DNA of 52,036 nucleotides from Desulfovibrio sp. (GTDB lineage Bacteria > Desulfobacterota > Desulfovibrionia > Desulfovibrionales > Desulfovibrionaceae): contig JALHJW010000015.1 of assembly GCA_022839785.1 (NCBI GenBank), positions 1 through 52,036 of the forward strand. Reading direction: 5' to 3'. This document shows, one piece after another, positions 40,036-49,160 of this stretch (the first letter of the stretch is position 1; each line of letters opens with the position of its first letter). The notes below the pieces were generated by a model that was given only the letters and a program-made list of their open reading frames with translations, had not been told where the DNA came from and ran no database searches. A program made the translations under genes and the position numbers.

Positions 40036-42114
40036 ATGAACAGCCTGCTGTACATCGGGCAGAGCGCCCTCCTGAACAGCCAGTACGCCACCTCGGTGCA
40101 CGGCAACAACATCGCCAACCAGACGGTGGAGGGCTATCGCCGCCGCACGGTGGCCATGACCGAACTCCCCTCCCTCTCCACCTCCAAGGGCCAGGTGGGC
40201 ACGGGGGCCACGGTTTCCGGCCTGCTGCGCCACTTCAACACCTACCTGGAGACCCAGTACCTGCGCGAGAACGGGCAGTCGGCCGGGTACAAGGCCAAGT
40301 ACGACGCGCTCTCCCAGGTGGAGACGCGCTTCGTGGAGGACGAGAAGTACGGCACGGCCGCGCTCCTGGAGAACTTCTGGGCCGCCTGGGGCGACGTGGC
40401 GGACAACCCGGACCAGTCCGCGGCCCGCTCCGTGCTCCTGACCACCAGCGAGAGCCTGACCTCGCGCCTCGCGGACCTGGCCGAGGACCTGGCCGCGCAG
40501 CAGCGCTCCCTGGAGAAGCAGATCAGCCAGGAAGTGGACGCCGTGAACACGGCCCTGGCCCAGATCGCGGCGGTCAACAAGCAGCTCGCGGGCTCGCCCA
40601 ACCGGGCCGACCTGCTGGACAGCCGCGACGCCCTGCTGCGCGACCTCTCGGGCAGGCTGGACATCGAGGTGGCCTACGGCGGCGACGGCCAGGCCCTGGT
40701 CAAGACCAGCGCCGGGCAGACCCTGGTGGACGGGGCCTCGTCCTACGGCCTGACCTACAAGTCGCCCTACGCCGCCGCCTCCCTGGAGCCGGACTCGGCC
40801 TTCAAGGGGGCCATCTGGTTCGATGGGGCCTCGTCCGACGAGTTCACCGTGGAGATCACGGACCCGGGCACGGCCTCCGGCGGCGCGGGCGCGGCCATGT
40901 TCCGCGTCTCCCTGGACGGGGGGCGCACCTGGCTGAAGGACGACGACGGCAACGAACTGCGCTTCACGGCCGGATCCAGGGACGAATCCGTGACCGTGGG
41001 CGGCGTGACCATCTGGTTCGGCCAGTCCGGCGATTCCGGGGCCGAGGAGGGCACCGCGCTCTCGGCCGGGGACCGCTTCACCATCGTGCCCAAGACCTCG
41101 GTGGCCTGGAAATCCACGGCCGGGGGCGAGGTCAACGTCACGCCGCTGGCCGGCAACACGCGCGCGGGTAGGCTCACGGGCGGGACCCTGGGCGGGCTGC
41201 TGGCGGCGCGCGACGAGTGCATCGGCTCCTACCGCGAGAGCCTGGACGCCTTCGCCTCCACCCTGATCTGGGAGACCAACCGCATCCACAGCCAGGGCTC
41301 GGGCCTCACGCCCCTGTCCTCGGCCACGGGCGCGTACGGCGCGACCTACACGGACAGGCCCCTGGCCCAGAGCGGCCTGGCCTTCGCCGACCGCGTCACC
41401 GCGGGCTCGTTCTCCCTGGCCCTGTACGACGCCGACACCGGCGCGCCGCTCGGGATCACGGCCGTGGACTTCTCCTCCGTGACGCCGGGTCAGGCCACCT
41501 TCGACCCCTCGGTCCACTCCCTGGAGGACGTGGCCGCGGCCATCACCGCCTCCTTCGGCGGCCAGCTCACGGCCTCGGTGCAGGCCGGGCGGCTGACGCT
41601 CACGGCCGCGGACGGCGTGACCTTCGACTACGCCGACGACTCGGCCGGGATCTTCGCGGCCACGGGCCACAACTGCTTCTTCACCGGCACGGACGCCTCC
41701 AGCATCGCCGTGAACCAGGAGCTGATCGGCAACACGGACCGCATCTGCGCGGGCCACGTCAACGGCGACGGCGAGGCCAACTCGGGCGACAACACAACGG
41801 CCGAGGCCCTGGCCGCCCTGGCGGAGAAGAGCGTCTCGTTCTTCACGACGCGCGGGAGCTCCTCCGCCACCCTGGGCGGCTACTTCTCCACGCTGGTGGC
41901 GCAGGTGGGCGCGGACAAGTCCGCGGCCAGCACCTCCTACCAGTTCGCCGCCTCCCTGGCCGAGGATCTGGACGCCCAGCAGGAGTCCGTGGGCGGCGTC
42001 AACGAGGACGAGGAACTGACCCAGCTCATGCGGCAGCAACAGAACTACCAGGCCGCCAGCAAGATGATCCAGGTCTCCCTGGAGATGATCGACGTCCTGC
42101 TCGCCCTGAAGTGA
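40036..42114 (+). CDS. flgK: Flagellar hook-associated protein 1 FlgK
   Basis: A 692-residue hook-filament junction protein, longer than the usual 550. The N-terminus (LLYIGQSALLNSQYATSVHGNNIANQTVEGYRRR) and the C-terminus (SVGGVNEDEELTQLMRQQQNYQAASKMIQVSLEMIDVLLAL) are diagnostic. A beta-rich insertion at about 255-360 (FRVSLDGGRTWLKDDDG ... LSAGDRFTIVPKT) resembles the two repeats in the FlgL encoded next. It starts 21 nt after flgE. Confidence 0.96.
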   Translation: MNSLLYIGQSALLNSQYATSVHGNNIANQTVEGYRRRTVAMTELPSLSTSKGQVGTGATVSGLLRHFNTYLETQYLRENGQSAGYKAKYDALSQVETRFVEDEKYGTAALLENFWAAWGDVADNPDQSAARSVLLTTSESLTSRLADLAEDLAAQQRSLEKQISQEVDAVNTALAQIAAVNKQLAGSPNRADLLDSRDALLRDLSGRLDIEVAYGGDGQALVKTSAGQTLVDGASSYGLTYKSPYAAASLEPDSAFKGAIWFDGASSDEFTVEITDPGTASGGAGAAMFRVSLDGGRTWLKDDDGNELRFTAGSRDESVTVGGVTIWFGQSGDSGAEEGTALSAGDRFTIVPKTSVAWKSTAGGEVNVTPLAGNTRAGRLTGGTLGGLLAARDECIGSYRESLDAFASTLIWETNRIHSQGSGLTPLSSATGAYGATYTDRPLAQSGLAFADRVTAGSFSLALYDADTGAPLGITAVDFSSVTPGQATFDPSVHSLEDVAAAITASFGGQLTASVQAGRLTLTAADGVTFDYADDSAGIFAATGHNCFFTGTDASSIAVNQELIGNTDRICAGHVNGDGEANSGDNTTAEALAALAEKSVSFFTTRGSSSATLGGYFSTLVAQVGADKSAASTSYQFAASLAEDLDAQQESVGGVNEDEELTQLMRQQQNYQAASKMIQVSLEMIDVLLALK

Positions 42115-42124
42115 GGAACTCGCC

Positions 42125-43612
42125 ATGCGCGTCAGCCAGAACATGATCTACGGACAGGCCATCAGCCAGATGGGGCGCTCGCTCAGCGACCTCACGCGCC
42201 TGAACATGATGAACGCCTCCCAGAAGCGCATCAACGCGCCCTCGGACGACCCGGCGGGCATGGCCCAGGTGCTCGACCTGCGCTCCACCCTGGCCTCCAC
42301 CGAGCGCTGGCAGCGCAACATCGACCAGGCCCAGGGCTGGGTGGGGCTGGCCGACGCCCAGCTCACGCAGTCCTCGTCCATCATCTCCACCCTGCTGGAG
42401 AAGGCCGAGCAGGGGGCCACCGGCACCCTCACCGACGACCAGCGCCTGGTCATCGCCGAGGAGGTGCGCGGCCTCTTCGAGCAGCTCGTGGGCATCGCCA
42501 ACACCGAGTTCACCGGCCAGAGCATCTTCGGGGGCCACAAGACGCGCGGCAACGCCTACGAACAGTGCCTGTGGGCCACGCCCCTCAGCGAGGACATCCC
42601 GGCCTCGGCCGTGACGGCCGTGGAGGGGTCGAGCAGCTCCTCCCTCCTGGTGCAGTTCACGGAGGACGGCGTCGTCGGCGTGGACGAGCTGTCCTACAGC
42701 TACAGCGCGGACGGCGGCAAGACCTGGACGAGCGGCACGCTGGCCTCGGGCGCGACCACCCTCTCCCTGGGCGGGGCGCGGCTGACCCTGGCCTCGGGCA
42801 CGGCCGTGAGCGGCCCGGCCGCGGGCGAGGAGTACGGCAGCATGCTCATGGTCCGGCCCAGCGCCCGCTACCTGGGCGACGACGACAAGAGCCTGCAGAT
42901 CACCAACTACGGGGCCACGGGCATCGACGCCGCGGCCAGCGGCACGTTCACCGGCAACGTTTCGGTGCGCATCGACGCGGACAGCACCCTGGCCGGCCCC
43001 ATCTCCTATTCCTACTCCCTGGACGGCGGCACCTCCTGGGTGACGGGCAACACCGCCTCCAACGGCATGCTCGTGCTGCCCGGGGGCATGCTGGCCCTGA
43101 CCTCTGGCGGCGGCAACCTCCTGACCGCCGGGGACTCCTTCACCCTGCGCCCGGCCACGGCGGACATCACCGTGGCCATCGGCAAGGGACAGAGCATCGC
43201 CATCAACAACGTGGGCAGCGACATCTTCGGCGGCCTCACGCGCGACGCCGTGACCGGGCTGGACTCCCTGGCCCTGTCCAGCGGCAACCTCTTCGAGGCC
43301 GTGGGCGAGCTGGTGGGCTACCTCGAAACCGGCAACCAGGACGGCGTGGGCAAGTGCCTGGAGACCCTGAAGGCGGCGCAGGAGGTTGTTCTGGCCCGGG
43401 CGGGCGAGGTGGGCGCGCGGATGAACCGGCTCTCGGCCCAGGAGGCCTCCATCGACGCCATCCAGGCCAGCGCCGAGGCCCATCTCTCGCGCGTGGAGGA
43501 CGCGGACCTCAGCACCCTGACCGTGGACCTGGCCCGGGCGCAGTACGTCTACGAGTCCGTGCTGAAGTCCCAGGTCCAGGTCATGAGCCTTTCCCTGCTC
43601 GACTACATCTAG
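42125..43612 (+). CDS. flgL: Flagellar hook-associated protein 3 FlgL
   Basis: A 495-residue junction protein, longer than the 300-320 of typical FlgL. The flagellin-like N-terminus (MIYGQAISQMGRSLSDLTRLNMMNASQKRINAPSDDPAGMAQVLDLRS) and C-terminus (ARMNRLSAQEASIDAIQASAEAHLSRVEDADLSTLTVDLARAQYVYESVLKSQVQVMSLSLLDYI) are clear. The extra length comes from a tandem duplication of a beta domain (about 180-255 and 285-355: SYSYSADGGKTW and SYSYSLDGGTSW). It starts 10 nt after flgK. Confidence 0.95.
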   Translation: MRVSQNMIYGQAISQMGRSLSDLTRLNMMNASQKRINAPSDDPAGMAQVLDLRSTLASTERWQRNIDQAQGWVGLADAQLTQSSSIISTLLEKAEQGATGTLTDDQRLVIAEEVRGLFEQLVGIANTEFTGQSIFGGHKTRGNAYEQCLWATPLSEDIPASAVTAVEGSSSSSLLVQFTEDGVVGVDELSYSYSADGGKTWTSGTLASGATTLSLGGARLTLASGTAVSGPAAGEEYGSMLMVRPSARYLGDDDKSLQITNYGATGIDAAASGTFTGNVSVRIDADSTLAGPISYSYSLDGGTSWVTGNTASNGMLVLPGGMLALTSGGGNLLTAGDSFTLRPATADITVAIGKGQSIAINNVGSDIFGGLTRDAVTGLDSLALSSGNLFEAVGELVGYLETGNQDGVGKCLETLKAAQEVVLARAGEVGARMNRLSAQEASIDAIQASAEAHLSRVEDADLSTLTVDLARAQYVYESVLKSQVQVMSLSLLDYI

Positions 43613-43629
43613 GCATCAGGAGGCGAGCC

Positions 43630-45306
43630 ATGAGCGATACGTGGTCCGGACAGATCACCTTCTCGGGACTGGGCAGCGGCACCGACTGGGGCTCCATCAT
43701 CAGCGCCACCATCGAGGTGGAGAGCTACCGCAAGAACCAGATGGAGTCCTGGAAGGCGGACTGGGAGGAGAAGTCCGAGGCCCTGCAGGAGCTGAACCAG
43801 GCCATGCTGGAGCTGCGGACCTGGCTGAAGGAGTACGACACGCCCAGGGAGTTCCTGGTCAAGACCGCGGAGAGCACGAACACCGACGCCGTGACCGCCA
43901 CGGCCTCCTCCGACGCGGACGAGGGCGTGCACACGGTGGTGGTCAACCAGCTCGCCCAGAACGACATCTGGATGGCCACGGACACGCCCATCAGCGACAC
44001 CACGGCCTCCCTGACCGCGTCCAACGCCTCCATGACCATCGGCTACGCGGGCAAGTCCACGACCTTGGACGTCCCGGCCGGGACCACGGCCCAGGGCCTG
44101 GTCAACCTGATCAACAACAACCCCGACCTGAGCGGCGGCGTGCGCGCCAAGCTGCTCTACGACGGCAGCGGCTACTACCTGCAGATACGGGGCATGGACC
44201 TGGGGGCGGGCAAGAGCGTGAGCATCTCGTCCAGCACCGTGCCGGGGCTCACGTCCTCGGACTTTACGCGGACGCAGCAGGCCCAGAACGCGCAGATCAA
44301 GGTGGACGGCTTCCCCTCGGCCGCGGACAAGTGGATCGAGATCGCCTCCAACACGGCCGAGGACGTCATCGACGGCGTGACCTTGAACCTCAAGGACGTG
44401 ACCGGCGCGTCCGGCCTGAAGATCACCGTGGACACGGACACGGACGCGGTGAAGGAGAACATCCAGGGCTTCGTGGACAAGGTCAACGAGGTGCGCTCCC
44501 TGATCCTGGACATGCAGAAGGTCGACTCCTCGGGCAACGGCTCGGTGCTCACCGGCAACTACGGTCTGCAGATGGTGGGACAGAGCCTCAAGGACCTCAC
44601 CGGCCGCCAGGCCACGGGCTTCGAGTACTACAACTCCACGACCGGCCTGGGCGACCTCTACTCCAGCCTCTCGCACATCGGCATCCTCACCGAGGCCAGC
44701 GAAAGCTCGGTCAACGCGGGCCTGCTGGTCATCGACGAGGAGGCGCTGGACGAGGCCCTGGCCAACGACCCCACGGCCGTGGCCCTGCTCTTCTCCGCGG
44801 ACTCCATCGGCGAGTCGGCCTCGCCCGAGGTCTCGTTCCAGTCCCTGGTCAAGGGGCTGACCCAGCCGGGCCGCTACGACGTGGAGTACACCGTGTCCGG
44901 GGGCAAGATCGTCTCCGCCACCATCAACGGCCACGAGGCCCTGGTCAGCGGCTGGGAGATCACCGGCCAGTACGGACACCCCGAGGCGGGCCTGGCCGTG
45001 CGCGTGGAGAACCAGGCCGACGGGACCTACAAGGCCGACGTGGGCGTGCGCCAGGGCAAGATTCCCGAACTGGTCAGCTACCTGGACGCGGTCACCAACG
45101 AGCAGACCGGCACCCTCGCCATCATCGAAGACAACTACCAGGACATCATCACGAACCTGGAGAAGAAGATCGAGTGGGAGGAGGCCCGGCTGGAGCGCAA
45201 GAAGCAGGTGCTCACCGAGCGCTACGCCCGGCTGGAGGCGGCCCTGGCCACCTACGACTCCCTGCAGACCCAGCTCGAAAACCAGATCGCCGCGCTGGAC
45301 AGCTAG
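43630..45306 (+). CDS. fliD: Flagellar filament cap protein FliD
   Basis: A 558-residue filament cap. ITFSGLGSGTDWGSIISATIEVESYRKNQMESWKADWEEKSEALQELNQAM is the FliD N-terminal D0 helix region, and the C-terminus has the long coiled-coil (IIEDNYQDIITNLEKKIEWEEARLERKKQVLTERYARLEAALATYDSLQTQLENQIAAL). The middle parts, around LTASNASMTIGYAGKSTTLDVPAGTTAQGLVNLINNNPDLSGGVRAKLL, match the FliD head. AGGAGGCGAGCC precedes the ATG. FliS does not follow. Confidence 0.95.
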   Translation: MSDTWSGQITFSGLGSGTDWGSIISATIEVESYRKNQMESWKADWEEKSEALQELNQAMLELRTWLKEYDTPREFLVKTAESTNTDAVTATASSDADEGVHTVVVNQLAQNDIWMATDTPISDTTASLTASNASMTIGYAGKSTTLDVPAGTTAQGLVNLINNNPDLSGGVRAKLLYDGSGYYLQIRGMDLGAGKSVSISSSTVPGLTSSDFTRTQQAQNAQIKVDGFPSAADKWIEIASNTAEDVIDGVTLNLKDVTGASGLKITVDTDTDAVKENIQGFVDKVNEVRSLILDMQKVDSSGNGSVLTGNYGLQMVGQSLKDLTGRQATGFEYYNSTTGLGDLYSSLSHIGILTEASESSVNAGLLVIDEEALDEALANDPTAVALLFSADSIGESASPEVSFQSLVKGLTQPGRYDVEYTVSGGKIVSATINGHEALVSGWEITGQYGHPEAGLAVRVENQADGTYKADVGVRQGKIPELVSYLDAVTNEQTGTLAIIEDNYQDIITNLEKKIEWEEARLERKKQVLTERYARLEAALATYDSLQTQLENQIAALDS

Positions 45307-45352
45307 CCCGGGCCGGGCGGTCCCGCGCCCCCTGGCCTTCGGGCGGCCCATC

Positions 45353-46231
45353 GTGTACACGCGGGCCATGGACGACCTGCTCGAACGCCAGGGCCGGGCC
45401 CTGGAGCGGCTCTTCAGACTGCGCGCCGCGCCCCCCGCCGGGCTGCTCCTGGAGGGCGGCAGCGAGGCCGAGCGCGAGGCCATGGCCGTGGCCTGGGCCA
45501 TGCTCCTCAACTGCCAGGCCCCCACCCCCGAAGGCGGCTGCGCCGCGTGCGCGCCGTGCGTGCAGCTCGCGCAGCGCGCCTCGCGCGACCTGCTCTTCTT
45601 CGACTGGCGCGGCGGACCGTGGGACGGGGCCATCGCCGAACTGCGCGAGGCGCGGCGGATCATGGGCGAGACCCCGCGCGAGGGGCCGTGGCGCGTCATC
45701 GTGCTCTTCGAGGCGCACGGCATGCGCGACGAGCACGCCAACCTGCTGCTCAAGTCCATCGAGGAGCCCGGGCCGGGCAACGTCTTCGTGCTGACCACGC
45801 CGCAACGCGAACGCATCCTGCCCACCCTGGTCTCGCGCAGCTTCGTGACCACCCTGGCCTGGCCCCCGCCGGGCGCGGAGCTGGCCGCGCCCCTGCCCGG
45901 GGGCGAGGGCGACGTGGCCGAACTGGCCCGCGCCTTCTACGGCTTCCTGACCACCGGCCGGGGCCTCTTCGGCCTCACGGGCGGACGCGGCAGGCTCTCC
46001 AAGCTCCTGGCCGACCGCCTGGTGCTGCTCCTGCAGCGCGACCTCGCCCAGGCCCTGAAAGGCGCGCCCGAGGCCGAGGGCGCGCGCCTCCTGGCCGGCC
46101 GCCTGGACCTGCGCGGCCTGCGCCGCCTGGACGCGGCCCTGCTCCAGGCCAAGGACTCCCTGGACGCCAAGGTCAACCCCTCTCTGGTCGTGGATTGGCT
46201 GGCGACCTCCCTCCGCTTTGCGGGCGGCTGA
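45353..46231 (+). CDS. holB: DNA polymerase III delta-prime subunit
   Basis: A 292-residue clamp-loader subunit. A four-Cys zinc site (CQAPTPEGGCAACAPC) and the conserved HANLLLKSIEEPGPGNVFVLTT and RERILPTLVSRS (the SRC-like motif with Ser instead of Cys) identify the delta-prime fold. The Walker A loop is degenerate (EGGSEAEREA), as in delta-prime proteins that do not hydrolyse ATP. I keep the GTG start; an in-frame ATG at 45368 is equally possible since neither has a strong Shine-Dalgarno. Its stop lies in a repeat related to the foldback element behind siaD. Confidence 0.88.
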   Translation: MYTRAMDDLLERQGRALERLFRLRAAPPAGLLLEGGSEAEREAMAVAWAMLLNCQAPTPEGGCAACAPCVQLAQRASRDLLFFDWRGGPWDGAIAELREARRIMGETPREGPWRVIVLFEAHGMRDEHANLLLKSIEEPGPGNVFVLTTPQRERILPTLVSRSFVTTLAWPPPGAELAAPLPGGEGDVAELARAFYGFLTTGRGLFGLTGGRGRLSKLLADRLVLLLQRDLAQALKGAPEAEGARLLAGRLDLRGLRRLDAALLQAKDSLDAKVNPSLVVDWLATSLRFAGG

Positions 46232-46280
46232 AAACGCGCCGTCCGCCGCGTCGCCGCGGGACGCGCGAAGCCTCGCGCGG
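46228..46280 (+). repeat. Partial foldback-element copy at the holB stop
   Basis: The sequence from the holB stop codon onward (TGAAAACGCGCCGTCCGCCGCG, then CGCCGCGG and AAGCCTCGCG) is collinear with the left half of the foldback element at 27532-27650, with several substitutions and without its perfect right arm. A separate 9-bp hairpin (46305-46313/46318-46326) follows. Confidence 0.5.
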
Positions 46281-46360
46281 CGAGGGCCGCCCGGCCGCGA
46301 CCGGCCGCCGGGGATGGCCCCGGCGGAAGAACGCATCATCATATTCTATCGGAGGTTCCC

Positions 46361-46969
46361 ATGACCTGCGCCCTGACGAACGAACAGATCGACCGCGCCG
46401 TGGCCTTCCACGGCCACACCTGCCCCGGCCTCTCCATCGGCCTGCGCGCCGCCGAACTGTGCCTGCGCGAGCTGGGCCACAACGACGCCGCGCCCGTCAC
46501 CGCCGTGGTGGAGACGGACATGTGCGGCGTGGACGCCATTCAGGTCCTGACCGGCTGCACCTTCGGCAAGGGCAACCTGATCCACCGCGACCACGGCAAG
46601 ATGGCCTTCTCCTTCTACCGCGCCTCGGACGGCAGGGCGCTGCGCGCCGTGATCCGGCCCGAGGCCCGGCCCGTGACCCCGGAGATGACCGCGCTGATGC
46701 GCAAGAGCATGGACGGGACGGCCACGGACGAGGAGAAGCGGCGCATGGCCGCCATGCGCGCCGAGGCCATCCGGCGGATCATGGACTTGCCCCTGGAGGA
46801 GCTGTTCGAGATCGCCCCGCCCACGACCCCGGCCCCGCGCGGGGCCAAGATCCTGGAGAGCCTGCGCTGCGAGGCCTGCGGCGAGATGGCCATGGAGTCC
46901 CGCACCCGCCGCTTCGCCGGACAGACCCTCTGCCTCCCCTGCTTCGAGGCCGTGGAGCAGAAGCGGTAG
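46361..46969 (+). CDS. FmdE-family protein with C-terminal zinc finger
   Basis: A 202-residue cytoplasmic protein. The FmdE domain (1-135) has FHGHTCPGLSIGLRAAE, VVETDMCGVDAIQVLTGCTFGKGNL and HRDHGKMAFSFY; the His and Cys in the first two are the family's metal-site residues. The C-terminus (about 170-200) is a CxxC...CxxC treble-clef finger (LRCEACGEMAMESRTRRFAGQTLCLPC). FmdE homologues in sulfate reducers are often linked to molybdo/tungsto-enzymes, but none is adjacent here. GGAGGT lies 5 nt before the ATG. Confidence 0.9.
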   Translation: MTCALTNEQIDRAVAFHGHTCPGLSIGLRAAELCLRELGHNDAAPVTAVVETDMCGVDAIQVLTGCTFGKGNLIHRDHGKMAFSFYRASDGRALRAVIRPEARPVTPEMTALMRKSMDGTATDEEKRRMAAMRAEAIRRIMDLPLEELFEIAPPTTPAPRGAKILESLRCEACGEMAMESRTRRFAGQTLCLPCFEAVEQKR

Positions 46970-46998
46970 GCCGGGCGTGGAAAAAACGCGCCGCGCGC

Positions 46999-47027
46999 TT
47001 GACACCCGGGCGACCGGCTGCTATCTG
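46999..47027 (+). promoter_or_regulatory. Sigma-70 promoter of tRNA-Val
   Basis: TTGACA (46999-47004) and TATCTG (47022-47027) are separated by exactly 17 nt, with the tRNA 5' end 23 nt after the -10 box. Confidence 0.75.
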
Positions 47028-47050
47028 ACTCCTCCCTCGAATCGGGATGT

Positions 47051-47125
47051 AGGAGCGTAGCTCAGGGGGAGAGCACTTGCTTGACACGCAAGGGGTCAGG
47101 AGTTCAAATCTCCTCGTTCCTACCA
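47051..47125 (+). tRNA. tRNA-Val (GAC)
   Basis: A 75-nt cloverleaf with an encoded CCA. The acceptor stem is AGGAGCG/CGTTCCT, the D-stem GCTC/GAGC, the anticodon stem CTTGC/GCAAG with loop TTGACAC (anticodon GAC, Val), and the T-arm AGGAG-TTCAAAT-CTCCT. Its own promoter and terminator flank it. Confidence 0.97.
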
Positions 47126-47138
47126 CCAAGACCGCCGG

Positions 47139-47164
47139 AAGGGAGGCCTCGGCCTCCCTTTTTT
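47139..47164 (+). terminator. Rho-independent terminator of tRNA-Val
   Basis: AAGGGAGGCC/GGCCTCCCTT (47139-47148/47151-47160) with six T at 47159-47164, 14 nt after the tRNA. It separates the tRNA from thrS. Confidence 0.85.
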
Positions 47165-47213
47165 CAGTCATGGGGACGTCGCAAGGAGCCACAACGAGGC
47201 AAGGAGCGCTGAC

Positions 47214-49160
47214 GTGCAGCTCGAAATAGCGGGCCAGCAGGTGGAGGCCGCCGCGGGCGAGCCTCTGGCCGAGGTCCTGGGCAGGAGCCTGTCCAAGAAG
47301 AAGATGAAGGAAGTGGTGGCGGTGCGCGCGTGCGGCCGCCTTCTCGACGTTTCGGCAAGGCTGCCCGAGGGCTGCGCCGACGTCTCGCCCGTCTTCGAGA
47401 CCGACCCCGAGGGCCTCGACGTCATCCGCCACTCGGCCGCCCACCTCATGGCCGAGGCCGTGAAGAAGCTCTTTCCCGAGGCCAAGGTGACCATCGGCCC
47501 GGCCATCGAGTCGGGCTTCTACTACGATTTCGACCTCGACCGTCCCTTCACCCCCGAGGACCTGGAGGCCATCGAGAAGGAGATGGTCCGCCTCGCGGGC
47601 GCGGACCAGCCCTTCACCTGCCGCGTCCTGAGGAAGGACGAGGCCGTGCGGCTGTTCTCCGGCATGAACGAGCCCTACAAGATCGAGATCATGGACGACC
47701 TGGGCGGGGACGAGTTCTCGGTCTACGCCAACGGCGGCTTCGTGGACCTGTGCCGCGGCCCCCATGTGCCGAGCGCCGGGCGCATCAAGGCCTTCAAGCT
47801 GCTCTCCGTGGCCGGGGCCTACTGGCGCGGCGACTCCGAGAAGAAGATGCTGCAGCGCATCTACGGCACGGCCTTCGCCACGCCCAGGGAGCTGAAGCAG
47901 CACCTGGAGCGCATCGAGGAGGCCAAGCGCCGCGACCACAGGAAGCTCGGCACCCAGCTCGACCTCTTCTCCTTTTCCGAAGAAGCGGGCGCGGGCATGG
48001 TCATCTGGCATCCCAAGGGCGGCCTGCTGCGCGCCATCCTCGAGGACTTCGAGCGCAAGGAGCACCTGAAGCGCGGCTACGACATCGTGCAGGGCCCGCA
48101 GATCCTCAGGCGCGACCTGTGGGAGAAGTCCGGCCACTACGCCAACTACCGCGAGAACATGTATTTCACCGAGATCGAGGAGCAGGCCTACGGCATCAAG
48201 CCCATGAACTGCCTCTCGCACATGCTCATCTTCAAGAGCAGGCTGCGCTCCTACCGCGACCTGCCGCAGCGCTACTTCGAACTGGGCGTGGTCCACCGCC
48301 ACGAGAAGACCGGCGTGCTGCACGGGCTTTTGCGCGTGCGCCAGTTCACCCAGGACGACGCGCACATCCTCTGCCGCCCGGACCAGCTCCAGGAGGAGAT
48401 CCTGGGCGTGGTCCGCTTCGTGCAGGACGTCATGAACCTCTTCGGGTTCGACTTCGAGGCGCGCATCAGCACCCGGCCCGAGAAGTCCATCGGCTCGGAC
48501 GAGGACTGGGAGCGCGCCACCGCCGCCCTGACCAGCGCCCTGGACGCGGGGGGCTTCCCCTACGCCATCAACGAGGGCGACGGCGCGTTCTACGGCCCGA
48601 AGATTGACATCGTGATCAAAGATGCCTTAGACCGCCGTTGGCAGTGCGCGACGATCCAGTGCGACTTCACCCTGCCCGAGCGCTTCGACCTCACCTACGT
48701 GGCCGAGGACGGCGAGCGGCGGCGGCCGGTCATGCTGCACCGGGTTATCCTGGGGTCCCTGGAGCGGTTCATCGGCGTGCTCACCGAGCACGTCGCCGGG
48801 GCGTTTCCCACCTGGCTGTCGCCGGTTCAGGCCCGCATCCTGACCGTGACCGACGCCCAGGCGGAGCACGCCCATTCGGTGCTTGCCGCGCTCCGCGCCC
48901 GGGGCATCCGGGCCGAGGCCGACCTGCGCAACGAGAAGCTGGGGTACAAGGTTCGCGAGGCCCAGCTTGAGAAGATACCGTACATGCTGGTCATCGGCGA
49001 CAAGGAGGTCGAACAGGGCGGGGTGAACGTGCGCACGCGCAGCGGCGAGAACCTCGGACTGAAGACCACCGCCGAGGCCGGCGAGATGATTTTGGCCGAT
49101 GCGGCCGAACCCTTCAAACGCGGAGGAATGAGCTATAGCTTCTCTGCAGGCGCGTGTTAA
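47214..49160 (+). CDS. thrS: Threonyl-tRNA synthetase
   Basis: A 648-residue class II synthetase with all domains: TGS (1-60), editing domain with HSAAHLMAEA and the SAD motif YWRGDSEKKMLQRIYG, the catalytic core with motif 2 (YRDLPQRYFELGVVHRHEKTGVLHGLLRVRQFTQDDAH), the zinc-site Cys in MNCLSHML and motif 3 (MLHRVILGSLERFIGVL), and the anticodon-binding domain. The start is GTG at 47214 with AAGGAG 7 nt upstream. No T-box leader is seen. The last 26 nt overlap infC. Confidence 0.97.
   Translation: MQLEIAGQQVEAAAGEPLAEVLGRSLSKKKMKEVVAVRACGRLLDVSARLPEGCADVSPVFETDPEGLDVIRHSAAHLMAEAVKKLFPEAKVTIGPAIESGFYYDFDLDRPFTPEDLEAIEKEMVRLAGADQPFTCRVLRKDEAVRLFSGMNEPYKIEIMDDLGGDEFSVYANGGFVDLCRGPHVPSAGRIKAFKLLSVAGAYWRGDSEKKMLQRIYGTAFATPRELKQHLERIEEAKRRDHRKLGTQLDLFSFSEEAGAGMVIWHPKGGLLRAILEDFERKEHLKRGYDIVQGPQILRRDLWEKSGHYANYRENMYFTEIEEQAYGIKPMNCLSHMLIFKSRLRSYRDLPQRYFELGVVHRHEKTGVLHGLLRVRQFTQDDAHILCRPDQLQEEILGVVRFVQDVMNLFGFDFEARISTRPEKSIGSDEDWERATAALTSALDAGGFPYAINEGDGAFYGPKIDIVIKDALDRRWQCATIQCDFTLPERFDLTYVAEDGERRRPVMLHRVILGSLERFIGVLTEHVAGAFPTWLSPVQARILTVTDAQAEHAHSVLAALRARGIRAEADLRNEKLGYKVREAQLEKIPYMLVIGDKEVEQGGVNVRTRSGENLGLKTTAEAGEMILADAAEPFKRGGMSYSFSAGAC
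49122..49126 (+). promoter_or_regulatory. Shine-Dalgarno site deciding the infC start
   Basis: GGAGG inside the end of thrS is 8 nt upstream of ATA at 49135, in the infC frame. A TGA stop in that frame at 49129-49131 closes off any start further upstream. Confidence 0.7.

Noticed and set aside
38449..42144. 1231-codon minus-strand frame across flgE and flgK
   Set aside because: Same artefact; both flagellar proteins on the plus strand are unmistakable.
45353..46231. Reading the delta-prime gene as a clamp-loader ATPase (DnaX)
   Set aside because: Walker A is degenerate and the length is 292 residues; the zinc site and context fit HolB.
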